DNA from: Clostridia bacterium | Lineage (GTDB): Bacteria > Bacillota > Clostridia > Christensenellales > Aristaeellaceae | Reading direction: 5' to 3' | NCBI GenBank assembly: GCA_017447185.1 | Contig: JAFSOC010000024.1 | Coordinates: forward strand, 1-64,000 | Length of the DNA: 64,000 nt | In this document: piece by piece, positions 24,469 through 33,565 of the stretch | Numbering within the stretch: the stretch's first letter is position 1 | Layout: each line of letters opens with the position of its first letter | Translations under genes and position numbers: made by a program | The notes under the pieces: model-generated | Database searches by the model: none | The model's input: the letters and a program-made list of their open reading frames with translations, nothing else | What the model was told of the DNA's origin: nothing

Positions 24469-26541
24469 ATGAAAAGAATTGACGAGCTGGATCTGATCAC
24501 GATCGACGGCGTGCCATGCTGCCACGGCCACGTCCTGCCCTTCGGAGCCTCCCTCCTGACAAACGGCGGAATTAACTTTTCCGTCAACACCGCGGACGCG
24601 GAAGGATGTGAGCTCCAGCTGTACCATCACGGGCAGGCGAAGCCTTACGCCAACATCATGCTTCCGGAAAGCTACCGGACCGGCAACAATTATTCCATCA
24701 TCGTATACGGGCAGGACCCGGAGGAACTGGAATATACCTACCGCTTTTTCGGACGGATGGAGCCGGAAAAGGGATATCGCTTTGATCCGAAAATCCCGCT
24801 GCTGGATCCTTATGCCAAACTGATCTCCGGCAGGGATAAGTGGGGCGACCGGAAACGGAAGAACCGGCCGATGCGCTGCCGGGTGCTGATGGAGGATTTT
24901 CCCTGGCAGGGAGACCGTCCGCTGGAAACGCCCTTTGAAGACCTGATCATTTATGAAATGCATGTGCGCGGACTGACCAATGATCCCTCCAGCCCGGCGA
25001 AGCACAAGGGCACCTTCAGCGGCATCGTGGAGATGATTCCGTATTTCAAGGAGCTGGGAATCAACTGCATTGAGCTGCTGCCGGTGTTCGAATTTGACGA
25101 GCTGCAGAATCCCAGGACCTACGACGGGAAGCCGCTGTGCAACTACTGGGGTTACTCCACGATCAGCTTCTTTGCCCCCAAATCCGGCTACGCCGCCTCC
25201 GGTCCCATGGGGATGGCGGCGGATGAAATGAAGAACATGGTCAAGCAGCTTCACCGCAACGGGATCGAAGTGATCCTGGACGTGGTGTTCAACCACACGG
25301 CGGAGGAAGGCAGCGGAGGGCCTACACTGAACTACCGCGGCATTGACAACCGTACCTACTATCACCTGGACAGCAAAGGAAATTATATTGACTACAGCGG
25401 CTGCGGCAACACCGTCAACTGCAACAACGCCGTGGTGCGCCAGCATATTATCGACAGCCTGCGGTACTGGGTTTCCGAATACCACGTGGACGGATTCCGC
25501 TTTGACGAGGCGCCCATCCTTTCCCGGGACTCCAACGGAAATCCCATGCAGAACCCGCCGCTGCTGGAGTCGCTGGCCCATGACTCGATCATCGCCACGA
25601 GCAAGCTGATCGCGGAAGCGTGGGACGCGGCCGGACTGTACCAGCAGGGCACCTTCCCGGCGCCGGAAAAATGGGCGGAGTGGAACGGAAGATTCCGGGA
25701 CTGTGTCCGCCACTTTATCAAGAGCGACGATTTTGCCGGGCCGGAGCTGATCAAACGGATCCAGGGGTCGCCGGATATCTATTCCGACAAGACAGCCCAT
25801 TCCACCCTGAATTTCGTGACCTGCCACGACGGATTCACCCTGAACGATCTGGTGTCCTACAACGAGAAGCACAATGAGGCCAACGGCGAGTGCAACCGGG
25901 ACGGCGCGAACGAAAATGCCAGCTGGAACTGCGGCACGGAAGGGGAGACGGAGGATCCGGAGACGGAGGCGCTGCGGAACCGGCAGGTGAAGAACGCCTT
26001 TACGCTCCTGATGCTCAGCCGCGGCACACCGATGATGCTGGCGGGGGACGAGATCCGCAATTCCCAGAGGGGCAACAACAACGCCTACTGCCAGGACAGC
26101 CCTCTTTCCTGGGTAAACTGGGGAAACAAGGAACGCTATCCTGACGTATTTGCGCATTTCAAAAAGCTGATTCATCTCCGCAGGGAGCATCCCGTGATGC
26201 GGCGGAGGGACTATTTCACCGGGCATAACGCCAGCGGCTATCCGGAGCTTTCCTTCCACGGGGAGAAGGCCTGGCAGCTGAACATGTGGGAGCCGTTCCG
26301 CACCTTTGGCTTCATGTACGCCGAGCCGGACGCGGATTTCCATACCGGGAAGGACTGCTTCATCTACTGCGGCGTCAACGCGTATTGGGAGGAAAAACAG
26401 ATGGAGCTTCCCATCCTGCCGGAGGGCATGAAGTGGAGGATTTACACGGATTCCGCCAACCCGGAGAACGAGGACCGGGAAGTGGAAGGCAATAGCATCC
26501 GCATGATTCCGCGGAGCAGTATTGTATTGATCGGAGGATGA
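24469..26541 (+). CDS. glgX: Glycogen debranching enzyme, GlgX/isoamylase type (GH13)
   Basis: The 690-residue enzyme has an N-terminal CBM48-like beta domain (about 20-140), the GH13 barrel and a C-terminal beta domain. Catalytic residues are visible: nucleophile Asp346 in DGFRFDEAP, acid Glu383 in LIAEAWDAAG, and Asp454 in FVTCHDGF. It would cleave alpha-1,6 branches of glycogen or limit dextrins in the cytoplasm, releasing malto-oligosaccharides. GGAGG precedes the ATG. The GNAT gene begins 6 bases after its stop, so the two share a transcript. Other glycogen genes are not in the window. The length and motifs fit the family. Confidence 0.92.
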   Translation: MKRIDELDLITIDGVPCCHGHVLPFGASLLTNGGINFSVNTADAEGCELQLYHHGQAKPYANIMLPESYRTGNNYSIIVYGQDPEELEYTYRFFGRMEPEKGYRFDPKIPLLDPYAKLISGRDKWGDRKRKNRPMRCRVLMEDFPWQGDRPLETPFEDLIIYEMHVRGLTNDPSSPAKHKGTFSGIVEMIPYFKELGINCIELLPVFEFDELQNPRTYDGKPLCNYWGYSTISFFAPKSGYAASGPMGMAADEMKNMVKQLHRNGIEVILDVVFNHTAEEGSGGPTLNYRGIDNRTYYHLDSKGNYIDYSGCGNTVNCNNAVVRQHIIDSLRYWVSEYHVDGFRFDEAPILSRDSNGNPMQNPPLLESLAHDSIIATSKLIAEAWDAAGLYQQGTFPAPEKWAEWNGRFRDCVRHFIKSDDFAGPELIKRIQGSPDIYSDKTAHSTLNFVTCHDGFTLNDLVSYNEKHNEANGECNRDGANENASWNCGTEGETEDPETEALRNRQVKNAFTLLMLSRGTPMMLAGDEIRNSQRGNNNAYCQDSPLSWVNWGNKERYPDVFAHFKKLIHLRREHPVMRRRDYFTGHNASGYPELSFHGEKAWQLNMWEPFRTFGFMYAEPDADFHTGKDCFIYCGVNAYWEEKQMELPILPEGMKWRIYTDSANPENEDREVEGNSIRMIPRSSIVLIGG

Positions 26542-26547
26542 GAAACG

Positions 26548-27009
26548 ATGACGATTCGCGAAGTAACAGACGCGGAGGAGAAAAAACGGATCAGCCGGCT
26601 GGTGCTCGAAGCGCTGCCGGACTGGTTTGAGGTGACGGAGACGCGGGAAGCCTATATCCGGGAAAGCGCGGAACTCCCGCTGTTTGCCGCCTTCGACGGG
26701 GAAAAGCCGGTGGGATTCCTCTGCCTGAAGGAAACCGGGAAGGACACCATGGAACTGCACGTGATGGGGATCCTGAAGGAATACCACCGGCACGGCATCG
26801 GGAAGAAGCTCTTTGCGGAAGCCCGGGACGCGGCGGCGCAGGAGGGCTATTCCTTCTTCCAGGTGAAAACCGTGCAGATGGGGAAATACCCGGACTACGA
26901 TGATACCAACCGGTTCTACATCGCGCTGGGATTCAAGGAGTTTGAGGTTTTCCCGACGCTGTGGGACGAACTGAATCCCTGCCAGGTCTACGTCATGTCC
27001 CTGCGCTGA
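26548..27009 (+). CDS. GNAT-family N-acetyltransferase
   Basis: This 153-residue protein has the GNAT fold: an acceptor-side N-terminus, a PVGFLCLKETG strand, and the acetyl-CoA pyrophosphate loop at about residues 83-90 (RHGIGKKLF). Near residues 110-125 FQVKTVQMGKYPDYDDTNRF precedes the last helix (YIALGFKEFEVF). It would transfer an acetyl group from acetyl-CoA to an amine of unknown identity. GGAGG lies 10 bases before the ATG, inside the glgX stop region, so it is co-transcribed with glgX. Nothing ties the substrate to glycogen. Confidence 0.88.
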   Translation: MTIREVTDAEEKKRISRLVLEALPDWFEVTETREAYIRESAELPLFAAFDGEKPVGFLCLKETGKDTMELHVMGILKEYHRHGIGKKLFAEARDAAAQEGYSFFQVKTVQMGKYPDYDDTNRFYIALGFKEFEVFPTLWDELNPCQVYVMSLR

Positions 27010-27031
27010 ATCCGGAGAATAATGGATTGCC

Positions 27032-27063
27032 AAGCTGCCCCGGCCCTGCCGCGGCAGCTTTTT
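27032..27063 (+). terminator. Terminator of the glgX-GNAT operon
   Basis: AAGCTGCC (27032-27039) pairs with GGCAGCTT (27053-27060) and runs into a T tract. The loop can pair further (CGG with CCG). Confidence 0.8.
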
Positions 27064-27164
27064 CTGCGGGCGGATATCCGGACCCGGGACAGGGCTGCGG
27101 AAGGACACAGCGGCGCGGGGAACCGGAGAAAAACCAAATAAAGACACAGGTACGAACAAATTTA

Positions 27165-27173
27165 TGGTATAAT
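27165..27173 (+). promoter_or_regulatory. Extended -10 promoter of the secreted protein
   Basis: TGG followed directly by a perfect TATAAT (27168-27173) lies 55 bases before the ATG at 27228. No good -35 box is seen, as allowed for extended -10 promoters. Confidence 0.6.
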
Positions 27174-27227
27174 CTTCCTGTTTGACGCGGAAACAGACGT
27201 CCGCGATGGAAAGGAGAATGGAAGAAT

Positions 27228-28391
27228 ATGAAGAAATGGATTGCGATGCTGCTGATGGTATGCCTGCTGGCAGCAGCGGTTCCTGCCCTGGGTGAAGAGG
27301 ATTATACCGGAAACTGGTACATGACAGTTGCGGATGTCAGCCTCGCCTCCATGACGCTGAACGCTGACGGCAGCGTCGAATTCAACATGGCGGAACAGGG
27401 AACCATGAACGGCACCTGGACCTCCGGCGAGGGAAAAATTACGGTAACCATCGACGGGGATGGCCTGGATTTCACCTATGAGGACGGAAAGCTGACGGCT
27501 GCAGGATTTTTCCCGGTTCCCTTCGTCCGTGAAGAAGGAAAGATCAACTCGGAACTGATCGGCAAGATGATGAGCGGTGAAGCCTACGACATTCCGGAAG
27601 GCATGACCGAAGAAGAAATGATGGCGATCGCCAAGAACTTCATGACCGAATACCAGGCGATCCTGGCGGAACAGGCCGGCGACGACACCACAACGGAAAC
27701 CACGACAGAAACCACTGTCGAGACACCTGTGGCCGATGCAGGTGAACCCGCGACGGAAGACGCAGCGCTGGCGGTTTCCATCCTGAAGGAGAATATGATC
27801 CTGGTAAAGGACAGCTACAGCGAAAAACTGCGGGCTTTCTATTTCGCTGAGATCCAGAACAATACACAGACAGCTTATTCCGTCAACAAAGGTTTGTTCA
27901 ATCTGCTGGACGGGGACGGCAACGTAGTGGCGGAGGAAACCTACTTCCAGTCCAACGGCTCCAGCTATCTGGAACCCGGTGAAACCAGTTTTGCCTGCTT
28001 CCGGGTGGACGTTCCGGAAGGCGTGGAGAATCCCAGCTATAAGGCTTCATTTGAAGCGCAGGTCAACGACTGGGCACGGAAGGACCTGGCGGTGAGCGTT
28101 ACCGGAACCGAAATCGGAAAAGACCGGTATGACAGAACCGTTATGCGGGTTACTGTTGCCAACAACCAGAATGCCAACCTGGTGGATCTCCGGACGGTTG
28201 CCGCACTGGAAGACGCTGACGGAAACCTGATCTGGGTAACCCAGGGATACCTTAACAACGCGGAACTGCTTCCCGGTAACTCTATCGTGCTACTGGTGAA
28301 TATCGATTCCGATGCGGATACTTATTTTGCGGAAAACAACATTACTCCGGCACAGGTGGAAGCCTATGCCTACGAGGAGATCAGAGACTGA
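27228..28391 (+). CDS. Secreted protein with N-terminal lipocalin-like domain
   Basis: The 387-residue protein starts with a signal peptide (MKKWIAMLLMVCLLAAAVPA, cleavage near ALG-EE). Residues 24-115 form a beta-rich unit beginning DYTGNWYMTVADVSL, as in small secreted lipocalin-like or 'copper-resistance-like' beta-barrel repeats of Clostridia. A Thr/Glu/Val-rich linker follows (about 150-175). The C-terminal half holds two Ig-like FxLYD-type units, one with AFYFAEIQNNTQTAYSVNKG and one with TVMRVTVANNQNANLVDLRT. There is no lipobox or cell-wall signal, so it is probably released. AAAGGAG lies 11 bases before the ATG. I cannot assign a function. Confidence 0.75.
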   Translation: MKKWIAMLLMVCLLAAAVPALGEEDYTGNWYMTVADVSLASMTLNADGSVEFNMAEQGTMNGTWTSGEGKITVTIDGDGLDFTYEDGKLTAAGFFPVPFVREEGKINSELIGKMMSGEAYDIPEGMTEEEMMAIAKNFMTEYQAILAEQAGDDTTTETTTETTVETPVADAGEPATEDAALAVSILKENMILVKDSYSEKLRAFYFAEIQNNTQTAYSVNKGLFNLLDGDGNVVAEETYFQSNGSSYLEPGETSFACFRVDVPEGVENPSYKASFEAQVNDWARKDLAVSVTGTEIGKDRYDRTVMRVTVANNQNANLVDLRTVAALEDADGNLIWVTQGYLNNAELLPGNSIVLLVNIDSDADTYFAENNITPAQVEAYAYEEIRD

Positions 28392-28406
28392 TCCGGCAAA
28401 TTCATC

Positions 28407-28440
28407 CGGGCGGCAGGATAAGGATCCAGCCGCCCGTTTT
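28407..28440 (+). terminator. Terminator after the secreted protein
   Basis: CGGGCGGC (28407-28414) pairs with GCCGCCCG (28429-28436) around a 14-base loop and is followed by TTTT. Confidence 0.75.
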
Positions 28441-28443
28441 CTG

Positions 28444-28472
28444 TTGACTTTTCCGGGAGATTTAGGTATTGT
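28444..28472 (+). promoter_or_regulatory. Promoter of the RluA-family gene
   Basis: TTGACT (28444-28449) and TATTGT (28467-28472) are 17 bp apart, 60 bases before the ATG at 28532. Confidence 0.65.
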
Positions 28473-28531
28473 GAAGCCGGTTTTTGTTATTGCCGGCGCC
28501 GCGAAGGCGGAGCTGTAACAGGGAAGGCAGC

Positions 28532-29428
28532 ATGGAATACACCGTCACTGCAGAAGAAGCCGGAAGGAAGATCCGGGACATCCTGCGGCGCAGCATGGGC
28601 GTCAGCTACACGGCCATGAAAAGCGCCAAATGGAACGGCCGCATCTTCCTGAACGGGGAAAGTGTATATACGGACACACCGGTACAGGCGGGGGATACGG
28701 TACGCATTGAATGGGCGGAGGAAACGCCGGCGTACCGCCCCCGCCGGTTTGATCTGTCCCTGGAGATCCCGTGGGAGGATGAGCACCTGCTGGCGGTGGT
28801 GAAACCGGCGCCGCTGGCGAGCCAGAGCAGCCGGAACCATCCGGACGACAGCCTGGAGAACGCACTATATACTTACTTCGGATGTCCGGAGGACTTTGTG
28901 TACCGGCCGGTGAACCGGCTGGACAAGGGAACGAGCGGACTGATGATGGTGGCCAAGACCCCGCATGCCCAGCACCGGATGCAGCGTCTGCTGCACACGC
29001 CGGCATTCCGGCGGCGGTACCTGGCGCTGACGGACGGGATACCTGAAGCGCGGGAAGGCGTCATCGACCTGCCGATCGCCAAGGCGCCGGGGGCGACAGT
29101 GCGGCGCGTTATCTCACCGGAAGGGAAGCCTTCCAGGACCCACTACCGGGTGCTGGAGGAACGGGACGGAAAGGCGCTGATCCTGCTGGAGCTGGAAACC
29201 GGACGTACGCACCAGATCCGGGTGCATCTGAGCGCCATCGGCTGCCCGGTGCGGGGCGATTTCCTGTACGGGACGGAACAGCCGGAGGAATACCCCGGAC
29301 GGTTTGCCCTGCACAGCGCGGTGATCCTGGCAGAGCATCCCGTGACCGGGGAAAGGATCCTGCTGACCTCCCGCCCGGAATGGGCGGCGGACGTCCCGGA
29401 ATCTGTTCTTTTAATGGACACAGATTGA
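28532..29428 (+). CDS. RluA-family pseudouridine synthase
   Basis: The 298-residue enzyme has an N-terminal S4-like RNA-binding segment (about 1-65) and the pseudouridine synthase domain. The catalytic Asp sits in VNRLDKGTSGLM near residue 132, and ELETGRTHQIRVHLS near residue 218 is the second conserved block. It would isomerise uridine to pseudouridine in rRNA or tRNA; which site cannot be told. The ATG at 28532 follows AGGGAAGG; an upstream in-frame ATG at 28484 lies inside the promoter region and lacks a site. It stands alone between its own promoter and the promoter of the next operon, whose -35 box overlaps its stop codon. Confidence 0.9.
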   Translation: MEYTVTAEEAGRKIRDILRRSMGVSYTAMKSAKWNGRIFLNGESVYTDTPVQAGDTVRIEWAEETPAYRPRRFDLSLEIPWEDEHLLAVVKPAPLASQSSRNHPDDSLENALYTYFGCPEDFVYRPVNRLDKGTSGLMMVAKTPHAQHRMQRLLHTPAFRRRYLALTDGIPEAREGVIDLPIAKAPGATVRRVISPEGKPSRTHYRVLEERDGKALILLELETGRTHQIRVHLSAIGCPVRGDFLYGTEQPEEYPGRFALHSAVILAEHPVTGERILLTSRPEWAADVPESVLLMDTD

Positions 29429-29453
29429 CTTTCAACCTGGATGTTTGTATAGT
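29425..29453 (+). promoter_or_regulatory. Promoter of the ligase-iorAB operon
   Basis: TTGACT (29425-29430) and TATAGT (29448-29453) are 17 bp apart. The -35 box overlaps the stop codon of the preceding gene. This places the in-frame ATG at 29461 at or near the transcription start, so the ATG at 29491 is the better start. Confidence 0.75.
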
Positions 29454-29490
29454 AAATTCAATGCACTCCGGAAAGGAATGGAAAAACCCG

Positions 29491-31125
29491 ATGACGATTA
29501 TTGAACTGCTGGAAAGAAATGCCCGGGAGTGGCCGAATGACACGGCGCTGATCGAGATCAACCCCGACCAGCCGGAAACCCGCCGGGTGACCTGGCACGA
29601 CTTCGAACTGGTGGAGCCGAGCACGAAAAAGAAACATTACCGCCGGGAAATCACCTGGGCGGTTTTTGACGAAAAGGCCAACCGCGTGGCCAACATGCTG
29701 AAGAGCTACAACATCGGCAAGGGCAAGAAGGTTGCGATCCTGCTGATGAACTGCATTGACTGGCTGCCGATCTATTTCGGCATCCTGAAGACCGGCGCCG
29801 TGGTGGTTCCGATGAACTTCCGCTACGCCTCCAACGAGATTGAATACTGCCTGAAGCTGTCGGAAAGCAACATGCTGATCTTCGGACCGGAATTTATCGG
29901 CCGCGTGGAAGAAATCGTGGAAAAGATTCCGGGAGTGGACCTGGTTTTTGAAGGCCCGGGATGCCCCGGATTTGCCGATGACCTGACGGAACTGATCAAC
30001 GAGTGCTCCAGCACGTTCCCGCTGTGCAGCCTGACCGAGGATGACGACGCGGCGATCTACTTCTCCTCCGGCACCACCGGATTCCCGAAGGCAATCCTGC
30101 ACAAGCACCGCAGCCTGATCCACTCCGCGCGGGTGGAGCAGGAGCATCACGGGCAGACGAAGGACGACTGCTTCCTGCTGATTCCGCCGCTGTACCATAC
30201 CGGCGCGAAGATGCACTGGTTCGGCAGCCTGATCTCTGGCAGCAAGGCTGTGATCCTGAAGGGAACACGGCCCCAGACGATCCTGGAAGCAGCCAGCCGG
30301 GAGCACTGCACCATCGTATGGCTGCTGGTGCCGTGGGCACAGGATATCCTGACGGCCCTGGACAGCGGGGAACTGAAGCTGTCGGATTACCAGCTGGACC
30401 AGTGGCGGCTGATGCACATCGGCGCGCAGCCGGTACCCCAGAGCCTGATCCGCCGCTGGCTGGAATACTTCCCGCATCACGCGTACGACACCAACTACGG
30501 CCTGAGCGAATCCATCGGCCCCGGCGCGGTGCACCTGGGCGTGGAGAATGTACGGAAAGTCGGCGCCATCGGTATTCCCGGATACGGCTGGCAGACGAAG
30601 ATCATCAACCCGGACGGCAGCGAAGTGAAGCAGGGTGACGTGGGCGAGCTGTGCCTGAAGGGCCCGGGCGTCATGGTGTGCTACTACAACAATCCGCAGG
30701 CTACCGCCGAAACCCTGAAGGACGGATGGCTGCTGACCGGCGATATGGCGCGGCAGGATGAGGAAGGGTTCATCTACCTGGTGGACCGGAAGAAGGACGT
30801 GGTCATCACCGGCGGGGAGAACCTGTATCCGGTGGAGATCGAGAACTTCATGGCAGCCTATCCGCCGATCAAGGACGTGGCAGTCATCGGCCTGCCGGAC
30901 GCGCGGCTGGGCGAAATCGCCGCGGCGATCGTGGAACTGGTTCCCGGCGCCACCGCCACGGAAGCGGATATCCAGGAATTCTGCATGGGCATGCCGCGGT
31001 ACAAGCGGCCGCGGAAGATCATCATCGCACCGGTGCCGCGGAACGCCACCGGCAAGATTGAGAAGCCGAAGCTGCGGAAGATGTATGGCGGCGAGGGACT
31101 GGTGGATTCACAAAACAAAAGCTGA
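29491..31125 (+). CDS. AMP-forming acyl/aryl-CoA ligase
   Basis: The 544-residue enzyme carries the core motifs of the adenylate-forming ligases: phosphate loop YFSSGTTGFPKAILHKH, aromatic/active-site motif TNYGLSESIG, hinge LVDRKKDVVITGGENLYP, and the C-terminal catalytic Lys in NATGKIEKPKLRK. It would activate a carboxylate with ATP and load it on CoA, or run in reverse. Because iorA and iorB follow directly, an arylacetate or branched-chain acyl substrate is likely: IorAB turns aryl-pyruvates into aryl-acyl-CoA and the ligase could interconvert that with the free acid. AAAGGA precedes the ATG at 29491. A small insertion near residues 25-45 (EPSTKKKHYRR) is unusual. Confidence 0.88.
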   Translation: MTIIELLERNAREWPNDTALIEINPDQPETRRVTWHDFELVEPSTKKKHYRREITWAVFDEKANRVANMLKSYNIGKGKKVAILLMNCIDWLPIYFGILKTGAVVVPMNFRYASNEIEYCLKLSESNMLIFGPEFIGRVEEIVEKIPGVDLVFEGPGCPGFADDLTELINECSSTFPLCSLTEDDDAAIYFSSGTTGFPKAILHKHRSLIHSARVEQEHHGQTKDDCFLLIPPLYHTGAKMHWFGSLISGSKAVILKGTRPQTILEAASREHCTIVWLLVPWAQDILTALDSGELKLSDYQLDQWRLMHIGAQPVPQSLIRRWLEYFPHHAYDTNYGLSESIGPGAVHLGVENVRKVGAIGIPGYGWQTKIINPDGSEVKQGDVGELCLKGPGVMVCYYNNPQATAETLKDGWLLTGDMARQDEEGFIYLVDRKKDVVITGGENLYPVEIENFMAAYPPIKDVAVIGLPDARLGEIAAAIVELVPGATATEADIQEFCMGMPRYKRPRKIIIAPVPRNATGKIEKPKLRKMYGGEGLVDSQNKS

Positions 31126-31192
31126 GCTTTTATTTTGTGAATATGAAGCTGCCAGTTGTTAGTTATAAGTTTTTATAGTGTGGAGAAATGGT

Positions 31193-32950
31193 ATGAAAAA
31201 GCTATTAATCGGGAATGAAGCGGTGGCATGGGGCCTTTACAACGGCGGCATCGGACTGGTGTCCAGCTATCCGGGAACCCCTTCCACGGAAATCACGGAA
31301 TTTCTGGCAAAGCATGACGACATCCACTCCGAATGGGCCCCGAACGAAAAGGTGGCCATGGAGACGGCCTTCGGTGCGAGCCTGGCCGGAATGCGCAGCG
31401 CATGCGCGATGAAGCATGTGGGACTGAACGTGGCGGCGGATCCGCTGTTCACCATGAGCTACACCGGCATCACCGGCGGTATGGTGGTATGCGTGGCGGA
31501 CGACCCGGCCATGCACTCCAGCCAGAACGAGCAGGACTCCCGGCATTACGCGATTGCCTCCAAGGTGCCGATGCTGGAGCCCTCCGACTCCGCGGAAGCC
31601 TATGCCTTCGCGAAGAGTGCCTTCACCCTGAGCGAAGAATACGACACACCGGTGCTGCTGCGGATGTGCACCCGGATTGCCCACAGCCAGTGCGTGGTGG
31701 ACATCGGGGAGCGGGAAGAAATTCCCATGAAGGAGTACGTCAAGCAGCCCTCCAAATACATCATGATGCCCGGATACGCGAAGCTGCGCCATCCCATCGT
31801 GGAAGAGCGGACAGAAAAACTGCGGGCCCTGGCGGAAGACTGCATGTACAACCGGGTTGAGATGGCGGAGAACAGGGAGATCGGCATCATCACCTCCGGA
31901 TGCAGCTACCTGTACGTGAAGGAAGTATTCGGCGACAGCGTGAGCGTGCTGAAGATCGGCATGCCCAACCCGCTGCCGGAGAAGATGATCCGCGACTTCG
32001 CCGCCCAGGTGAAGAAGCTGTACGTGATCGAAGAGCTGGATCCGGTGATCGAGAGCCACGTAAAGGCGCTGGGGATCGAAGTGACCGGCAAGCAGCTGTT
32101 CAGCGCCATCGGCGAATTCAGCCAGAAGACCATCCGGGACGCTTTCCTGAGTGAAGGCGTTGCCATCGCGGATGTGCCGGAGATCCAGGGCGCGGCGCCT
32201 GCCGTGCCGGGCCGGCCGCCCATGATGTGCTCCGGCTGCCCGCACCGGGGAATGTACTACACGCTGGTAAAGAACAAGATCACCGTGATCGGTGACATCG
32301 GATGCTACACGCTGGGCGCGGTGGCTCCGCTGAACGCGCTGGATTCCACCCTGTGCATGGGCGCCAGTGTCAGCGGCATCCACGGATTCAACGCGGCCCG
32401 CGGCAGCGAGACGGAAAAGAAGACCGTGGCCGTGATCGGCGACAGCACGTTCATGCACAGCGGCATGACGGGCCTGGTGAACATCGCCTACAACGCGACG
32501 AACTCCACGGTTATCATCCTTGACAACTCCATCACCGGCATGACCGGCCACCAGCAGAACCCCACCACCGGATACAACATCAAGGGTGATCCGGCGGCCA
32601 AGGTGGACCTGGAAGCGCTGTGCCATGCGCTGGGAATCAACCGGGTACGGGTTGTGGATCCCTACGACCTGAAGGCCTGCGAGGAAGCCGTGCTGGAGGA
32701 ACTGGCGGCGGAGGAACCGTCGGTCATTATTTCCCGCCGGCCCTGCGTGCTGCTGAAGTACGTGAAACCGAAGACACCGCTGCAGGTGGACACGGACAAG
32801 TGCCGCGGCTGCCGCAAGTGCATGAAGATGGGCTGCCCGTCCATCAGCTTCAAGGAAGGGAAAGCGCGCATTGACAGGACGCTGTGCATCGGATGCGGCG
32901 TATGCGAACAGCTGTGCGCTTTCGGTGCGATCGGAGGGAAGGCAGAATGA
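31193..32950 (+). CDS. iorA: Indolepyruvate ferredoxin oxidoreductase, alpha subunit
   Basis: The 585-residue protein has the N-terminal pyrimidine-binding domain (YPGTPSTEI, ALASLAG-like stretch GASLAGMRSACAMKHVG), a domain III, the thiamine-diphosphate domain (GDIGCYTLG, GDSTFMHSG, DNSITGMTGHQQNP) and two C-terminal [4Fe-4S] motifs (CRGCRKCMKMGCP and CIGCGVCEQLC). It oxidatively decarboxylates aryl-pyruvates from aromatic amino acid transamination, giving aryl-acetyl-CoA, CO2 and reduced ferredoxin in the cytoplasm. I chose the ATG at 31193, 7 bases after GGAGA, over one at 31178. The iorB start overlaps its stop by four bases, so the two subunits are translationally coupled. Confidence 0.94.
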   Translation: MKKLLIGNEAVAWGLYNGGIGLVSSYPGTPSTEITEFLAKHDDIHSEWAPNEKVAMETAFGASLAGMRSACAMKHVGLNVAADPLFTMSYTGITGGMVVCVADDPAMHSSQNEQDSRHYAIASKVPMLEPSDSAEAYAFAKSAFTLSEEYDTPVLLRMCTRIAHSQCVVDIGEREEIPMKEYVKQPSKYIMMPGYAKLRHPIVEERTEKLRALAEDCMYNRVEMAENREIGIITSGCSYLYVKEVFGDSVSVLKIGMPNPLPEKMIRDFAAQVKKLYVIEELDPVIESHVKALGIEVTGKQLFSAIGEFSQKTIRDAFLSEGVAIADVPEIQGAAPAVPGRPPMMCSGCPHRGMYYTLVKNKITVIGDIGCYTLGAVAPLNALDSTLCMGASVSGIHGFNAARGSETEKKTVAVIGDSTFMHSGMTGLVNIAYNATNSTVIILDNSITGMTGHQQNPTTGYNIKGDPAAKVDLEALCHALGINRVRVVDPYDLKACEEAVLEELAAEEPSVIISRRPCVLLKYVKPKTPLQVDTDKCRGCRKCMKMGCPSISFKEGKARIDRTLCIGCGVCEQLCAFGAIGGKAE

Positions 32951-33519
32951 AAACGACAAGCGTAATGATCGTCGGCGTCGGCGGACAGGGAAGCCTGCTG
33001 GCCTCCCGGCTGCTGGGAACCCTGCTGACGGATGAAGGATACGACGTAAAGGTCAGCGAAGTGCACGGCATGAGCCAGCGCGGCGGCAGCGTCGTGACAT
33101 ACGTGCGGTACGGCGACAAGGTCTATTCTCCCATCGTGACCGAGGGAGAATGCGACTACATCATCAGCTTTGAAAAGCTGGAAGCGGCCCGGTACGCGGG
33201 ATGCCTGCGCAAGGGCGGCAAGATCATCGTGAACACCCAGGAAATCGATCCCATGCCGGTGATCACCGGCGCGGCGGAGTATCCGGCGGATGTGCTGGAG
33301 GGACTGAAGGCCGAAGGGTTTGACGTGGACGACTTTGACGCGCTGGCGCCGGCCCTGGAAGCCGGAAGCGCAAAGTCCGTGAATATCGTGCTGATGGGTC
33401 ACTTCGCAAAGTGCTCGGACATCCCGAAGGAGAAATGGATCCAGGCGCTGAACAAAGTGATCAACCCGAAATTCCTGGAGATGAACCTGAAGGCATTCGA
33501 CCTGGGATACAATTCCTGA
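32947..33519 (+). CDS. iorB: Indolepyruvate ferredoxin oxidoreductase, beta subunit
   Basis: This 190-residue protein is the gamma/beta-type subunit of 2-oxoacid:ferredoxin oxidoreductases, with the N-terminal GVGGQGSLLASRLLG nucleotide-like loop and the EVHGMSQRGGSVVTYVR block typical of IorB. It pairs with IorA to bind CoA and complete the active enzyme. Its ATG overlaps the iorA stop (ATGA). A bidirectional terminator follows 12 bases after its stop. The length is normal for the family. Confidence 0.94.
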   Translation: MKTTSVMIVGVGGQGSLLASRLLGTLLTDEGYDVKVSEVHGMSQRGGSVVTYVRYGDKVYSPIVTEGECDYIISFEKLEAARYAGCLRKGGKIIVNTQEIDPMPVITGAAEYPADVLEGLKAEGFDVDDFDALAPALEAGSAKSVNIVLMGHFAKCSDIPKEKWIQALNKVINPKFLEMNLKAFDLGYNS

Positions 33520-33530
33520 CAAAAAGAAAA

Positions 33531-33553
33531 AAAGGGCGCAAGCCCTTTTTCTT
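33531..33553. terminator. Bidirectional terminator
   Basis: AAAGGGC and GCCCTTT pair around a GCAA loop, with T-rich tracts on both strands. It serves iorB on the plus strand and the c-di-GMP phosphodiesterase gene on the minus strand. Confidence 0.85.
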
Positions 33554-33565
33554 ATGCCTTTTCGG

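Noticed and set aside
24385-27159. 924-codon open frame on the minus strand
   Set aside because: It is antisense to the glgX and GNAT genes, has no family motifs and has no ribosome binding site. GC-rich third positions keep the opposite frame open.
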